The notes beneath the pieces are model-generated. The model saw only the letters and a list, made by a program, of their open reading frames with translations, was not told where the DNA came from and searched no databases. Of a stretch of DNA of 17,711 bases, positions 6,274 through 13,718 are shown in pieces; within the stretch, counting starts at the first letter, position 1, and each line of letters starts with the position of its first letter. The stretch covers positions 1 to 17,711 of the forward strand of contig CAXRGH010000014.1 in the NCBI GenBank assembly GCA_964230195.1, written 5' to 3'. The stretch is from CAXRGH01 sp964230195. GTDB lineage: Bacteria; Pseudomonadota; Gammaproteobacteria; Enterobacterales; Alteromonadaceae. Both the position numbers and the translations under genes were made by a program.

Positions 6274-8012
6274 CAAGACTGTTTTCTGTAATCGCTGTGT
6301 TAGTGCTCAGCTTAGTTCAACCTGTTTCAAGTCAGACAGATTTTAGCAATGTGCTATCCACTCAAAGCCCAACGTTTCTTGATGTTGAATCGGCTTTTCA
6401 ATTTGACTTTAAGCAAGATGGGCAGCAGTTGGTAGTCAACTTTACCATTGCAGACGGTTACTATCTTTATAAACATCAGTTCAAAGGCGCCAGTAAAGAT
6501 GCGGTCATTCAACTTCAGCCGCTCCCCAAAGGCGTTGAAAAATACGACGAATTCTTTGGTGATACTGAAGTCTATTACAACGCCGTTGCGTTAACCTACG
6601 CGATTGATTCTGCACCGGCAGATGCCGTTGTAAAAATTCGATACCAGGGCTGTGCTGAAGCCGGTTTATGCTACCCCCCTACCGTGAAAGAGGTCTTTTT
6701 ATCTGCCGTTAATAGTCAGGTGAATGATAATGGAAGCGCTGACTCTGCGCCACGATCGCAACAATTTGAACTCTCATCGCTACTTTCGTCTGAGCAATCT
6801 TTGTGGTTTTCCCTCAGTCTCTTTTTAGGCTTAGGAATTCTATTAGCCTTCACCCCGTGTGTCTTTCCCATGTACCCCATTCTTTCATCTGTTGTGTTGG
6901 GGTACAAAAATGCGTTGTCAGTCTCACAAGCACTGAAGCTTTCATTCGTTTATGTTCAGGGTATGGCGATTACATACTCATTACTAGGATTAGCGGTTGC
7001 TGTCCTAGGCGCGCAATTTCAAGTTTGGTTGCAGCATCCAGCGGTATTGGGAGTAATGATTGTACTCTTCTGTGTAGTGGCACTGGCGATGTTTGGAGCG
7101 TTTGAACTGAATCTGCCTTCTGCGTGGCAACAAAGACTGAATTCGATTAGCCAACAACAAACCGCGGGACAATACGGCGGCGTATTTGTGATGGGAGTCA
7201 TTTCAGGTCTTGTTGCATCACCATGCACCACGGCACCGCTCACCGGTATTTTACTCTTCATTGCTCAAAGTGGCGATCTCACCCTCGGTTTCTTTGCGCT
7301 GTATGCACTGAGTATGGGCATGGGTATTCCCTTAATGCTGTTTGCGGTTACGGGTGGTAAGCTGTTACCGAAAGCGGGAGCGTGGATGGATATTATTAAA
7401 GCCATGTTTGGGTTTATGTTGCTATCTGTAGCCATCTTATTTATTGAACGTTTATTCACAGCGCCGTGGACAACCTGGTTATGGGTGGCCTTGTTAATTG
7501 CTTGGGGCGGATATTTGGTGAGAATGAGCTTGAATTACCATCAGTTTGTTTCACGCCTAGCGTTGTACCTTCCTGCACTCGCATTGCTTAGTGGTGCCGT
7601 GTATCTTGGCACTCAACAGACACAAACGGTGCAACATCCTGCCGTTGATTTTGTCAAAGTGAAAGACTTTGCAGACTTTGAAGCTAAGCGCATGGCTGCT
7701 AACCAACAAGGCAAGACGGTGTTATTAGATCTGTATGCTGACTGGTGTGTGGCCTGTAAAGAATTCGAGCACAAAACCTTTCCTGCGCCAGAGGTACAAA
7801 CTGCGTTAGAAAATACGATTCTGATGCAGGTGGATCTCACGGAAAATACCCCGCGTACCCAAGCGTTCTGGGATAATTTTAATGTTCTTGGACTGCCAAC
7901 CTTGCTGTTGTTTGATACGAATGGGAATGAATTAGACAAACAAAGAGTCACCGGCTTCATGAACGCGGAAGATTTTGCACAACATGTGGATGGTGCGTTA
8001 AATAAAGGATAA
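6270..8012 (+). CDS. dsbD: Thiol:disulfide interchange protein DsbD
   Basis: Inner-membrane protein that passes electrons from cytoplasmic thioredoxin to periplasmic DsbC, DsbG and CcmG. The product is 580 aa (E. coli about 565) with all three domains. Residues 1-21 are a signal peptide. The N-terminal periplasmic domain has the redox pair Cys128/Cys134 in GCAEAGLCYPP. The eight-helix membrane core (about 175-440) has Cys197 in FTPCVFPMYP and Cys319 in ASPCTTAPL. The C-terminal thioredoxin-like domain has Cys493-V-A-Cys496 in ADWCVACK. All six catalytic cysteines are therefore present. The start overlaps the cutA stop by 4 nt. No clear intrinsic terminator follows. Confidence 0.97.
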   Translation: MTRLFSVIAVLVLSLVQPVSSQTDFSNVLSTQSPTFLDVESAFQFDFKQDGQQLVVNFTIADGYYLYKHQFKGASKDAVIQLQPLPKGVEKYDEFFGDTEVYYNAVALTYAIDSAPADAVVKIRYQGCAEAGLCYPPTVKEVFLSAVNSQVNDNGSADSAPRSQQFELSSLLSSEQSLWFSLSLFLGLGILLAFTPCVFPMYPILSSVVLGYKNALSVSQALKLSFVYVQGMAITYSLLGLAVAVLGAQFQVWLQHPAVLGVMIVLFCVVALAMFGAFELNLPSAWQQRLNSISQQQTAGQYGGVFVMGVISGLVASPCTTAPLTGILLFIAQSGDLTLGFFALYALSMGMGIPLMLFAVTGGKLLPKAGAWMDIIKAMFGFMLLSVAILFIERLFTAPWTTWLWVALLIAWGGYLVRMSLNYHQFVSRLALYLPALALLSGAVYLGTQQTQTVQHPAVDFVKVKDFADFEAKRMAANQQGKTVLLDLYADWCVACKEFEHKTFPAPEVQTALENTILMQVDLTENTPRTQAFWDNFNVLGLPTLLLFDTNGNELDKQRVTGFMNAEDFAQHVDGALNKG

Positions 8013-8014
8013 GC

Positions 8015-8143
8015 TTAGAAACCCATCACATTGGCGAGTAGCGCAACCGTGTTTAACTCGCCATGTTGACGCTTAATCCACGATATACCTGCCTTTGTCT
8101 CTTGATTCACGGCTTGAATCATCACTTGCATCATCACTTTCAT
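8015..8143 (-). CDS. Possible small protein, 42 aa, convergent with dsbD
   Basis: A short minus-strand ORF ends 2 nt beyond the dsbD stop. It reads MKVMMQVMIQAVNQETKAGI for residues 1-20, then a mixed segment with Trp22 and KRQHGELNT, and ends NVMGF. The composition is protein-like, but there is no convincing ribosome site ahead of the ATG (8143) and I recognise no family. The first codons lie on an imperfect direct repeat (ATCATCACTT at 8118-8127 and 8130-8139). An 8-bp inverted repeat (8032-8039/8056-8063) lies inside it and could instead be a structure at the end of the dsbD transcript. It could be a real small gene, a C-terminal relic or chance. Confidence 0.25.
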   Translation of the reverse strand: MKVMMQVMIQAVNQETKAGISWIKRQHGELNTVALLANVMGF

Positions 8144-8207
8144 CACTCATTGCAGCACCCAGTAAATGCGCCGAAAATCGACAATATTCAGAGATAAGAC
8201 CAGTATT

Positions 8208-8238
8208 TTGCTGAGTTTTACAATTTTCGTCCTATAAT
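8208..8238 (+). promoter_or_regulatory. Putative sigma-70 promoter of aroQ-accB-accC
   Basis: A perfect -10, TATAAT (8233-8238), is preceded at a long 19-nt spacing by TTGCTG (8208-8213). The predicted start near 8245 gives a leader of about 98 nt. A TTGACA (8246-8251) just downstream has no matching -10. The rest of the 330-nt dsbD-aroQ spacer holds the small ORF described separately and otherwise AT-rich DNA with nothing I can name. Confidence 0.4.
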
Positions 8239-8342
8239 GGGAGAATTGACAGTATCTATACACTGCTACGCCAATAAATGTAGCTTTCTTTGCAAAATGT
8301 GTGTAGATATAGACTTTTAAATCAATTTTCGGTGCAAATACA

Positions 8343-8786
8343 GTGAATGTACTCTTGTTAAACGGACCAAATTTAAATTTACTTGGTACTCGCGAGCCAG
8401 AAACTTATGGCCATCGCACCCTAGAACAGATCGTTAATGATGTCACTGCAACAGCAGCCGAGCATCAAATCACGTTAAGCCACTTTCAGTCTAACGCCGA
8501 ACACGAATTGATTAACGCCATCCACAATGCCCAAGGGAATATCGATTTCATTATTATCAACCCTGCCGCATTGACCCACACAAGTGTTGCACTAAGAGAC
8601 GCCCTGCTAGGTGTTGCTATTCCTTTCATTGAAGTGCATTTATCCAATGTTCATGCCAGAGAGAGCTTCAGACATACTTCGTATTTGTCAGATGTTGCTC
8701 AAGGCGTGATTTGTGGTTTGGGTGAGCAAGGTTACACATTCGCATTACTTGCTGCTAAGCAGGCAATGAAACAAACACAACAATAA
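8343..8786 (+). CDS. aroQ: 3-dehydroquinate dehydratase, type II
   Basis: Third step of the shikimate pathway: converts 3-dehydroquinate to 3-dehydroshikimate in the cytoplasm, as a dodecamer in this family. The product is 147 aa, typical for type II. The start NVLLLNGPNLNLLGTREPE is diagnostic, with Arg17 and catalytic Tyr22 of the flexible lid. FQSNAEHELI (48-57), INPAALTHTSVALRDAL (72-88) and EVHLSN with His99 complete the active site. The start codon is GTG with only a weak GGTG about 10 nt ahead. It is followed 21 nt later by accB, an arrangement common in gammaproteobacteria, and should be cotranscribed with accBC. Confidence 0.96.
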   Translation: MNVLLLNGPNLNLLGTREPETYGHRTLEQIVNDVTATAAEHQITLSHFQSNAEHELINAIHNAQGNIDFIIINPAALTHTSVALRDALLGVAIPFIEVHLSNVHARESFRHTSYLSDVAQGVICGLGEQGYTFALLAAKQAMKQTQQ

Positions 8787-8807
8787 CGTCAACGTAGAGA
8801 GTTAATT

Positions 8808-9257
8808 ATGGATATTCGTAAAATCAAAAAGCTAATCGAGCTAGTAGAAGAGTCTGGTATTTCAGAACTTGAGATCACTGAAGGTGAAGAATCAGTACGC
8901 ATCCAGTTAGGTGGCGTAGCACCAGTTCAACAACTGGTTGCAGCAGCACCTGCACCAGTTGCAGCGCCAGTAGCGGCTCCTGCAGCAGCGCCAGCAGCAG
9001 AAGCTGCACCAGCAGCTATCTCAGGTCACGCAGTGAAGTCTCCCATGGTAGGAACTTTCTATCGCGCATCTTCACCAACCGCCGGATCATTTGTTGAAGT
9101 TGGTCAGAGCGTTAATGTTGGTGACGTACTGTGCATCGTTGAAGCAATGAAAATGATGAACCAAATTAAAGCGGATAAAGCAGGTGTTGTTAAGGAAATC
9201 CTTGTTGAGAACCAAGACCCTGTAGAATTTGATCAACCGTTATTCATAATCGAATAA
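8808..9257 (+). CDS. accB: Biotin carboxyl carrier protein of acetyl-CoA carboxylase
   Basis: Carries biotin between the biotin carboxylase and carboxyltransferase parts of acetyl-CoA carboxylase, the committed step of fatty acid synthesis. The product is 149 aa. The N-terminal segment (1-36) matches E. coli AccB (MDIRKIKKLIELVEESGISE). A flexible Ala/Pro-rich linker spans about 37-71. The biotinyl domain holds EAMKMMNQI with the biotinylated lysine at 115, 34 residues from the C-terminus as in E. coli (Lys122 of 156). The start has AGAGAG about 9 nt upstream. It is the second gene of the aroQ-accB-accC operon. Confidence 0.98.
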   Translation: MDIRKIKKLIELVEESGISELEITEGEESVRIQLGGVAPVQQLVAAAPAPVAAPVAAPAAAPAAEAAPAAISGHAVKSPMVGTFYRASSPTAGSFVEVGQSVNVGDVLCIVEAMKMMNQIKADKAGVVKEILVENQDPVEFDQPLFIIE

Positions 9258-9270
9258 GTAGGTTTGTACA

Positions 9271-10617
9271 ATGCTAGATAAAGTATTAATTGCTAACCGT
9301 GGTGAGATTGCGCTTCGTATTTTGCGTGCCTGTAAAGAACTAGGCATCAAAACTGTAGCAGTACACTCAACTGCGGACAAAGATTTAAAGCACGTGTTGC
9401 TCGCCGACGAATCCATTTGTATTGGTAAAGCGCAAGCAACGGAAAGCTACCTTAATATCCCAACCATCATTGCTGCGGCAGAAGTCACTAACAGTGTGGC
9501 GATTCACCCTGGTTACGGTTTCCTTGCTGAGAATGCTGACTTTGCAGAGCAAGTTGAGAAAAGTGGATTCATTTTTATTGGACCAAAAGCAGATACCATC
9601 AATTTGATGGGTGACAAAGTGTCTGCCATTGAAGCCATGAAAAAAGCCGGTGTCCCATGTGTACCAGGTTCAGATGGTCCTCTTACTGAAGATGCTGACC
9701 GCAACAAATCAATTGCTAAGCGCATTGGTTACCCTATCATCGTTAAAGCATCCGGTGGCGGCGGTGGTCGTGGTATGCGTGTTGTTCGCAGTGAAGAAGA
9801 GCTATTAGACTCCATTGCAATGACGAAAGCAGAAGCGAAAGCAGCATTCAACAACGACATGGTTTACATGGAGAAATTCCTTGAGAACCCACGTCACATT
9901 GAGATCCAAGTACTGGCTGACGGCCAAGGTAATGCTATTCATTTGGGTGAGCGTGACTGTTCTATGCAGCGTCGTCACCAGAAAGTAGTTGAAGAAGCAC
10001 CTGCACCTGGTATCACACCAGAAATGCGTCAGCAGATTGGTGATCGTTGTCGTCGTGCTTGTGTTGAAATTGGTTACCGCGGTGCGGGTACATTTGAATT
10101 CTTGTATGAAAACGGCGAGTTCTACTTCATTGAAATGAACACCCGTATTCAGGTTGAGCACCCAGTGTCAGAAATGATCACTGGCGTCGATTTGATTAAG
10201 GAGCAATTACGCATTGCTGCAGGTCAACCGTTGAGCATTGATCAATCTGAAATCAAGATCATGGGTCACGCTATTGAGTGTCGTATTAACGCTGAAGATC
10301 CGGATACGTTTATTCCCTCGCCAGGCAAAATCAACATGTTCCACCCTCCAGGTGGCTTGGGTGTGCGTTGGGATTCACATATCTATTCTGGATACACTAT
10401 CCCGCCATACTACGATTCAATGATTGGCAAATTGATCACTTATGGTGAAAGCCGAGACGTTGCCATTGCTCGTATGCGCCACGCATTGGAAGAGCTGGTG
10501 ATTGATGGTGTGAAATGTAATGTTCCATTACAACGCAAAATCATGGCTGATGAAAACTTCTTCACTGGTGGTACCAACATCCACTACCTTGAGAAGAAGC
10601 TTGGTCTAGATCACTAA
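9271..10617 (+). CDS. accC: Biotin carboxylase subunit of acetyl-CoA carboxylase
   Basis: ATP-grasp enzyme that carboxylates the biotin of AccB using bicarbonate and ATP. The product is 448 aa (E. coli AccC 449). The N-terminal domain starts MLDKVLIANRGEIALRILRA. The glycine-rich ATP lid KASGGGGGRGMRVV has Lys159 at the same position as E. coli. HLGERDCSMQRRHQKVVEEAP, the metal- and bicarbonate-binding EMNTRIQVEHPVSE and the C-terminal GHAIECRINAEDP segment are intact. It starts 13 nt after accB with a modest AGTAGG ahead of the ATG, and ends at the terminator at 10647-10674. Confidence 0.99.
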   Translation: MLDKVLIANRGEIALRILRACKELGIKTVAVHSTADKDLKHVLLADESICIGKAQATESYLNIPTIIAAAEVTNSVAIHPGYGFLAENADFAEQVEKSGFIFIGPKADTINLMGDKVSAIEAMKKAGVPCVPGSDGPLTEDADRNKSIAKRIGYPIIVKASGGGGGRGMRVVRSEEELLDSIAMTKAEAKAAFNNDMVYMEKFLENPRHIEIQVLADGQGNAIHLGERDCSMQRRHQKVVEEAPAPGITPEMRQQIGDRCRRACVEIGYRGAGTFEFLYENGEFYFIEMNTRIQVEHPVSEMITGVDLIKEQLRIAAGQPLSIDQSEIKIMGHAIECRINAEDPDTFIPSPGKINMFHPPGGLGVRWDSHIYSGYTIPPYYDSMIGKLITYGESRDVAIARMRHALEELVIDGVKCNVPLQRKIMADENFFTGGTNIHYLEKKLGLDH

Positions 10618-10646
10618 GTTTGGCACTAAACCAGTGACAAAATAAG

Positions 10647-10674
10647 AAAAGCCACTCAATTGAGTGGCTTTTTT
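10647..10674. terminator. Bidirectional intrinsic terminator, accC / small minus-strand gene
   Basis: Positions 10647-10672 are a perfect palindrome, giving an 11-bp stem (AAAAGCCACTC/GAGTGGCTTTT) with an AATT loop. Six T follow on the plus strand (10669-10674), and the minus strand also continues T-rich. It lies 30 nt after the accC stop and 6 nt after the stop of the converging gene, so it can serve both. Confidence 0.93.
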
Positions 10675-10679
10675 GTGCC

Positions 10680-10880
10680 TCAAGAGGCTCTCACTGCCAA
10701 GGATATTTGTTCCATTACAAATTCCTCAACCTTGTCTCTGTCCTTGTCTTCTATTCCGAGTTCCGTTTGAATAGCATCGCACATATCATCGACTTCCAGA
10801 CTATATGTGTGCTCCAATACCGTCATTGCGTCGAAGCGAAACTCCTTATCGATACGACCATTTTCAAAATAATGTGCCAT
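10680..10880 (-). CDS. Small acidic conserved-looking protein of unknown function, 66 aa
   Basis: I do not recognise the family, but the gene is well supported. On the minus strand a full AGGAGG sits 5 nt before the ATG, and the bidirectional terminator directly follows the stop. The protein is soluble, strongly acidic and mostly helical in appearance. An aromatic/basic start (MAHYFENGRIDKEFRF) leads into an acidic stretch (LEVDDMCDAIQTELGIEDKD) and a C-terminal helix (KVEEFVMEQISLAVRAS). It has one Cys, at residue 34, and no signal peptide or membrane segment. It is transcribed divergently from prmA across a 231-nt spacer. The oppositely oriented ORF at 10707-10937 is a shadow. Confidence 0.75.
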   Translation of the reverse strand: MAHYFENGRIDKEFRFDAMTVLEHTYSLEVDDMCDAIQTELGIEDKDRDKVEEFVMEQISLAVRAS

Positions 10881-11011
10881 CAGAACCTCCTAAGCACAGT
10901 GATTTGCTGTAAATGTGTGTCGTGTCACTCATCATAGAATAATGATGTGAATCATGTGTACGTAACCTAGCCTCAACAAAGTTCATTGCACGTGACAAAA
11001 TCTTTTTCGCA

Positions 11012-11076
11012 AATGGTATAGACCGCTCCAAGACACTAAATTATCCATCACATCCACCAGCACCCAATGGTATACT
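11012..11076 (+). promoter_or_regulatory. Tandem extended -10 promoter candidates for prmA
   Basis: AATGGTATA occurs twice, at 11012-11020 and 11066-11074. Each copy carries an extended -10 motif: TGGTATAGA (11014-11022) and TGGTATACT (11068-11076). The second would start transcription near 11083, about 30 nt before prmA. Neither has a good -35 at ideal spacing (GTGACA at 10992-10997 is 19 nt from the first). Prediction only. Confidence 0.3.
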
Positions 11077-11111
11077 CACCTAGTTCCACCCACTACAACA
11101 CGAGAAACGTT

Positions 11112-11993
11112 ATGCCTTGGATACAACTGAAGATCACCATGCCCGCCGAGCACGCTGAACAGGTTGGCGATATGCTCACCGCCAATGGTGCTTGTGCCGT
11201 GACCTTTGTTGATGCAAAAGATACTCCCATGTATGAACCCAAGCCAGGTGAAGTAATGCTATGGCCAGATACTGAAGTCATGGGATTGTTTGATGCCGGA
11301 ATGAACATGCAACCAGTAGTTGAGCGGTTATCCCAGGCAAAAGTCTTAGGCAAAGACTTTGCTCACAAAATAGAGCAATTAGAAGATAAAGACTGGGAAC
11401 GTGAGTGGATGGACAATTTTCACCCGATGAAATTTGGCGAGCGCTTATGGATCTGTCCAAGTTGGCGTGACATTCCGGATCCTAATGCGGTGAATGTCAT
11501 GTTAGATCCTGGACTTGCCTTTGGTACAGGCACTCACCCCACCACTTCTTTATGTTTGGAATGGTTAGACGGGCTAGATCTCAGTGAATCTTTGGTTGTA
11601 GATTTTGGTTGTGGCTCTGGTATTTTAGGTATAGCCGCATTGAAATTAGGCGCATCGCGTGTTGTTGGCGTGGACATTGATCCTCAAGCAATTGAAGCAA
11701 GCGGCGAAAACGCTCGAAGAAATAACGTTGAAGACCAAATTGAACTCTACTTGCCTGAAGACCAACCAGAACTCGAAGCCGATGTGGTAGTAGCCAACAT
11801 ACTGGCGGGCCCTTTAAAAGAGTTAAAGACCGTCATTGCGGGATACTGTAAACCCGGTGGCCGCCTAGTCTTATCTGGATTACTTGAGAGCCAAGCGGAT
11901 GAGTTAATTGCCTATTACAGTGATGCCTTTGCGATGGAACCTGCTGTGGTGAAAGACGAATGGGCACGGATTTCAGGGGTAAAGCGCTCGTAG
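11112..11993 (+). CDS. prmA: Ribosomal protein L11 methyltransferase
   Basis: SAM-dependent enzyme that trimethylates ribosomal protein L11 at several sites. The product is 293 aa, identical in length to E. coli PrmA. The N-terminal L11-recognition domain begins MPWIQLKI. The linker has HKIEQLEDKDWEREWMDNFHPM and GERLWICPSW, almost unchanged from E. coli. The catalytic domain has LDPGLAFGTGTHPTTSLCLEW, SAM motif I DFGCGSG from residue 164, VDIDPQAIEA and the NILAGPL motif. The frame is open from 11067, but ATG 11112 gives the canonical N-terminus; only a weak GAGAAA precedes it. A short palindrome, CGTAGT-C-ACTACG (11989-12001), spans its stop codon. Confidence 0.97.
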   Translation: MPWIQLKITMPAEHAEQVGDMLTANGACAVTFVDAKDTPMYEPKPGEVMLWPDTEVMGLFDAGMNMQPVVERLSQAKVLGKDFAHKIEQLEDKDWEREWMDNFHPMKFGERLWICPSWRDIPDPNAVNVMLDPGLAFGTGTHPTTSLCLEWLDGLDLSESLVVDFGCGSGILGIAALKLGASRVVGVDIDPQAIEASGENARRNNVEDQIELYLPEDQPELEADVVVANILAGPLKELKTVIAGYCKPGGRLVLSGLLESQADELIAYYSDAFAMEPAVVKDEWARISGVKRS

Positions 11994-12123
11994 TCACTAC
12001 GTCAATGATTAACGAGTGAGTCATTCATAACGCCTTACCGAATATTGTGTCACTATTTAAGTGGGGGTATGTCCGATTGCACCGTGCGTGTTGCATCTTT
12101 GCTGCCGGCATGGTTGGTGTGAG

Positions 12124-12265
12124 TAACCACCAATGGTTAACGTTATTTACGTTAGTCGGCCTTCTCAAATCGCAATTATCCCCCACTAAAATATTGACAA
12201 TCGCCCTTTCTTTCTGGCGGTTTCGAGCTTTCGCCCTGTTCTAATTGTCAAATTATTTTGTCAAT
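12124..12265. repeat. Short inverted and direct repeats in the prmA-dusB spacer
   Basis: The 394-nt prmA-dusB spacer has no convincing gene. It holds two adjacent dyads, TAACCA/TGGTTA (12124-12129/12134-12139) and TAACGT/ACGTTA (12138-12143/12149-12154). TTGTCAA occurs at 12245-12251 and 12258-12264, with its inverse TTGACAA at 12194-12200. Positions 12240-12300 are strongly AT-rich, fitting an upstream activating region of the promoter that follows. An ORF at 12047-12244 starting with GTG has no ribosome site or recognisable sequence and is not called. Confidence 0.35.
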
Positions 12266-12293
12266 ACCGAAAAGTGAAAAATAATTGAAATTT

Positions 12294-12308
12294 GTTTAAA
12301 TATTAGCC
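12294..12308 (+). promoter_or_regulatory. Predicted Fis box upstream of the dusB-fis promoter
   Basis: GTTTAAATATTAGCC fits the Fis core consensus GNTYAAWWWTTRANC at every position except one of the less conserved ones (G instead of A at position 13). Its centre, 12301, is about 43 nt before the predicted transcription start and it abuts the -35. E. coli fis has an autorepression site near -42, so repression of its own operon by Fis is the likely meaning. Confidence 0.55.
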
Positions 12309-12345
12309 TTTTCAAGTGTGCAAAAAAACTTTAACATTAGCGCCC
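12309..12345 (+). promoter_or_regulatory. Growth-rate / stringent-type promoter of dusB-fis
   Basis: TTTTCA (12309-12314) and TAACAT (12332-12337), with a 17-nt A-tract-containing spacer, form a moderate sigma-70 promoter. A GC-rich discriminator, AGCGCCC (12339-12345), follows as in rRNA promoters and fis. The predicted start at 12344-12345 is a C, as in E. coli fis, which is known for initiating with CTP. The leader to dusB would be about 44 nt. Start position is inferred. Confidence 0.55.
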
Positions 12346-12358
12346 TTTGTGAATCAGC

Positions 12359-12373
12359 GATTATTTTTTGTTC
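12359..12373 (+). promoter_or_regulatory. Predicted second Fis box, downstream of the dusB-fis start
   Basis: GATTATTTTTTGTTC keeps all the strongly conserved Fis positions (G1, Y4, A5, WWW 7-9, T11, R12, C15) with two weaker mismatches. Its centre (12366) is about +22 to the predicted start and 65 nt from the upstream box. E. coli fis has its two main sites near -42 and +26. Confidence 0.45.
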
Positions 12374-12387
12374 AGTGAGCCGTTGTT

Positions 12388-13371
12388 GTGAAGATTGGTC
12401 CATACGCCTTAGAAAATAACCTGATGCTTGCTCCGATGGCGGGTGTGACGGACCGTCCGTTTCGCCAATTATGCAAGCGGATGGGTGCTGGGCTAGTGGT
12501 TTCGGAGATGATTTCTTCAAATCCGAAAGTATGGGATTCAAAAAAATCTCAACAACGCATGAATCATGAAGGTGAGTCTGGTATCCGTTCGGTACAAATT
12601 GCCGGTGCAGATCCTGAACTCATGGCTGAAGCTGCGCAGTTTAATGTGAGTAACGGTGCTCAAATTATTGACATCAACATGGGCTGCCCGGCAAAAAAAG
12701 TGAACAAGAAAATGGCTGGCTCTGCCTTGCTGCAATATCCCGATTTGGTGGAGTCCATTGTGAAAGCAGTGGTGAATGCGGTATCAGTACCCGTGACGTT
12801 AAAAATTCGTACCGGCTGGGATACCGACAACCGAAACGGCGTTGATATTGCACGGATTGCAGAAGCCAATGGTATTCAGTCTTTAGCAGTGCACGGCAGG
12901 ACGAGAGCTTGTATGTACAAGGGCAACGCTGAGTACGACACGATAAGAGCCATAAAACAAGCAATCGCGATACCCGTGGTTGCAAACGGTGACATTACAT
13001 CACCTGAAAAAGCAAAATTTGTATTGGAGCACACAGGTGCGGATGCATTAATGGTTGGACGAGGCGCTCAAGGTAATCCTTGGATCTTCCAACAAATATT
13101 GCACTTCCTTAACACTAATGAGCTCCTTTCGCCGCCCCCATTGGCCGAAGTTAAGAGCACCTTGCTGGAACATGTCAGCAATGTCCATGACTTTTATGGT
13201 GAATTAATGGGTGCAAGAATTGCCCGCAAACACGTGGGTTGGTATTTAGCTCAGCATGATCCGCAAGGGTCATTTAGGCGACCGTTTAATGCCATTGATG
13301 ATGCCAGTGAACAATTGGCAGCCATTGAGGGTTATTTTGAAGAGTTAGCGTCTGTTTCTCATGAAGCTTGA
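12388..13371 (+). CDS. dusB: tRNA-dihydrouridine synthase B
   Basis: FMN enzyme that reduces specific uridines in the tRNA D-loop to dihydrouridine using NADPH. The product is 327 aa (E. coli DusB 321). The TIM barrel begins KIGPYALENNLMLAPMAGVTDRPFR. DINMGCPAKKVNKKMAGSALL contains catalytic Cys100. KIRTGW, HGRTRACMYKG and the phosphate-binding ANGDI and GRGAQGNPWIF segments are intact, and the C-terminal helical domain has RIARKHVGWYL and FNAIDDASEQL. The start is GTG with no good Shine-Dalgarno sequence. It must lie here because a TGA precedes it in frame at 12376 and the N-terminus matches E. coli. It is first in the dusB-fis operon, 43 nt before fis. Confidence 0.97.
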   Translation: MKIGPYALENNLMLAPMAGVTDRPFRQLCKRMGAGLVVSEMISSNPKVWDSKKSQQRMNHEGESGIRSVQIAGADPELMAEAAQFNVSNGAQIIDINMGCPAKKVNKKMAGSALLQYPDLVESIVKAVVNAVSVPVTLKIRTGWDTDNRNGVDIARIAEANGIQSLAVHGRTRACMYKGNAEYDTIRAIKQAIAIPVVANGDITSPEKAKFVLEHTGADALMVGRGAQGNPWIFQQILHFLNTNELLSPPPLAEVKSTLLEHVSNVHDFYGELMGARIARKHVGWYLAQHDPQGSFRRPFNAIDDASEQLAAIEGYFEELASVSHEA

Positions 13372-13414
13372 CGGGACAATTTAGTTTTTAGTTAGTAAAA
13401 GAGTAATAACATTT

Positions 13415-13711
13415 ATGTTTGATCAAAATATTTCATCTCCGTTCACAACAACCGTAACAACACCGGCTCAAACACAAACACAAAAGCCGTTGCGCGATTC
13501 TGTTAAGCAAGCTGTGAACAAGTACCTTAAGCAATTAGACAACAGCGACAGCATTGATAACTTGTACGACCTAGTACTCGCTGAAGTTGAAGCACCATTG
13601 CTTGAGGAAATTATGACCCACACTCGCGGAAACCAAACCAAAGCCTCTATCATGATGGGTATTAACCGCGGCACACTGCGCAAAAAACTCAAGCAGTACG
13701 GCATGAACTAA
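13415..13711 (+). CDS. fis: DNA-binding protein Fis
   Basis: Nucleoid-associated dimer that bends DNA, activates stable RNA promoters in fast growth and controls its own operon. The product is 98 aa, the same as E. coli. The N-terminal beta-hairpin arm (about 1-26) is diverged and Thr/Gln-rich. From KPLRDSVKQAVNKY onward it is near-identical. The dimerisation helices include DLVLAEVEAPLLEEIM, and the C-terminal helix-turn-helix is TRGNQTKASIMMGINRGTLR, then KKLKQYGMN. The ATG has AAAAGAG about 12 nt upstream. Expression is expected from the promoter ahead of dusB, with translation much stronger than that of dusB. Confidence 0.98.
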   Translation: MFDQNISSPFTTTVTTPAQTQTQKPLRDSVKQAVNKYLKQLDNSDSIDNLYDLVLAEVEAPLLEEIMTHTRGNQTKASIMMGINRGTLRKKLKQYGMN

Positions 13712-13718
13712 GACCAAC

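Noticed and set aside
8118..8147. Short direct repeat ATCATCACTT as the start of a repeat array
   Set aside because: Only two full copies and one partial, 12 nt apart, with no spacers of regular length; it is not CRISPR-like and may reflect repeated codons in the small ORF.
8246..8274. TTGACA at 8246-8251 as a -35 for aroQ
   Set aside because: No -10-like hexamer occurs 15-19 nt downstream.
10707..10937. 76-aa plus-strand ORF opposite the small acidic gene
   Set aside because: No ribosome site; Cys- and His-rich shadow of a gene with a consensus AGGAGG on the other strand.
12047..12244. 65-aa ORF in the prmA-dusB spacer
   Set aside because: GTG start, no ribosome site, no recognisable sequence. 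The area is better explained as an upstream promoter region.
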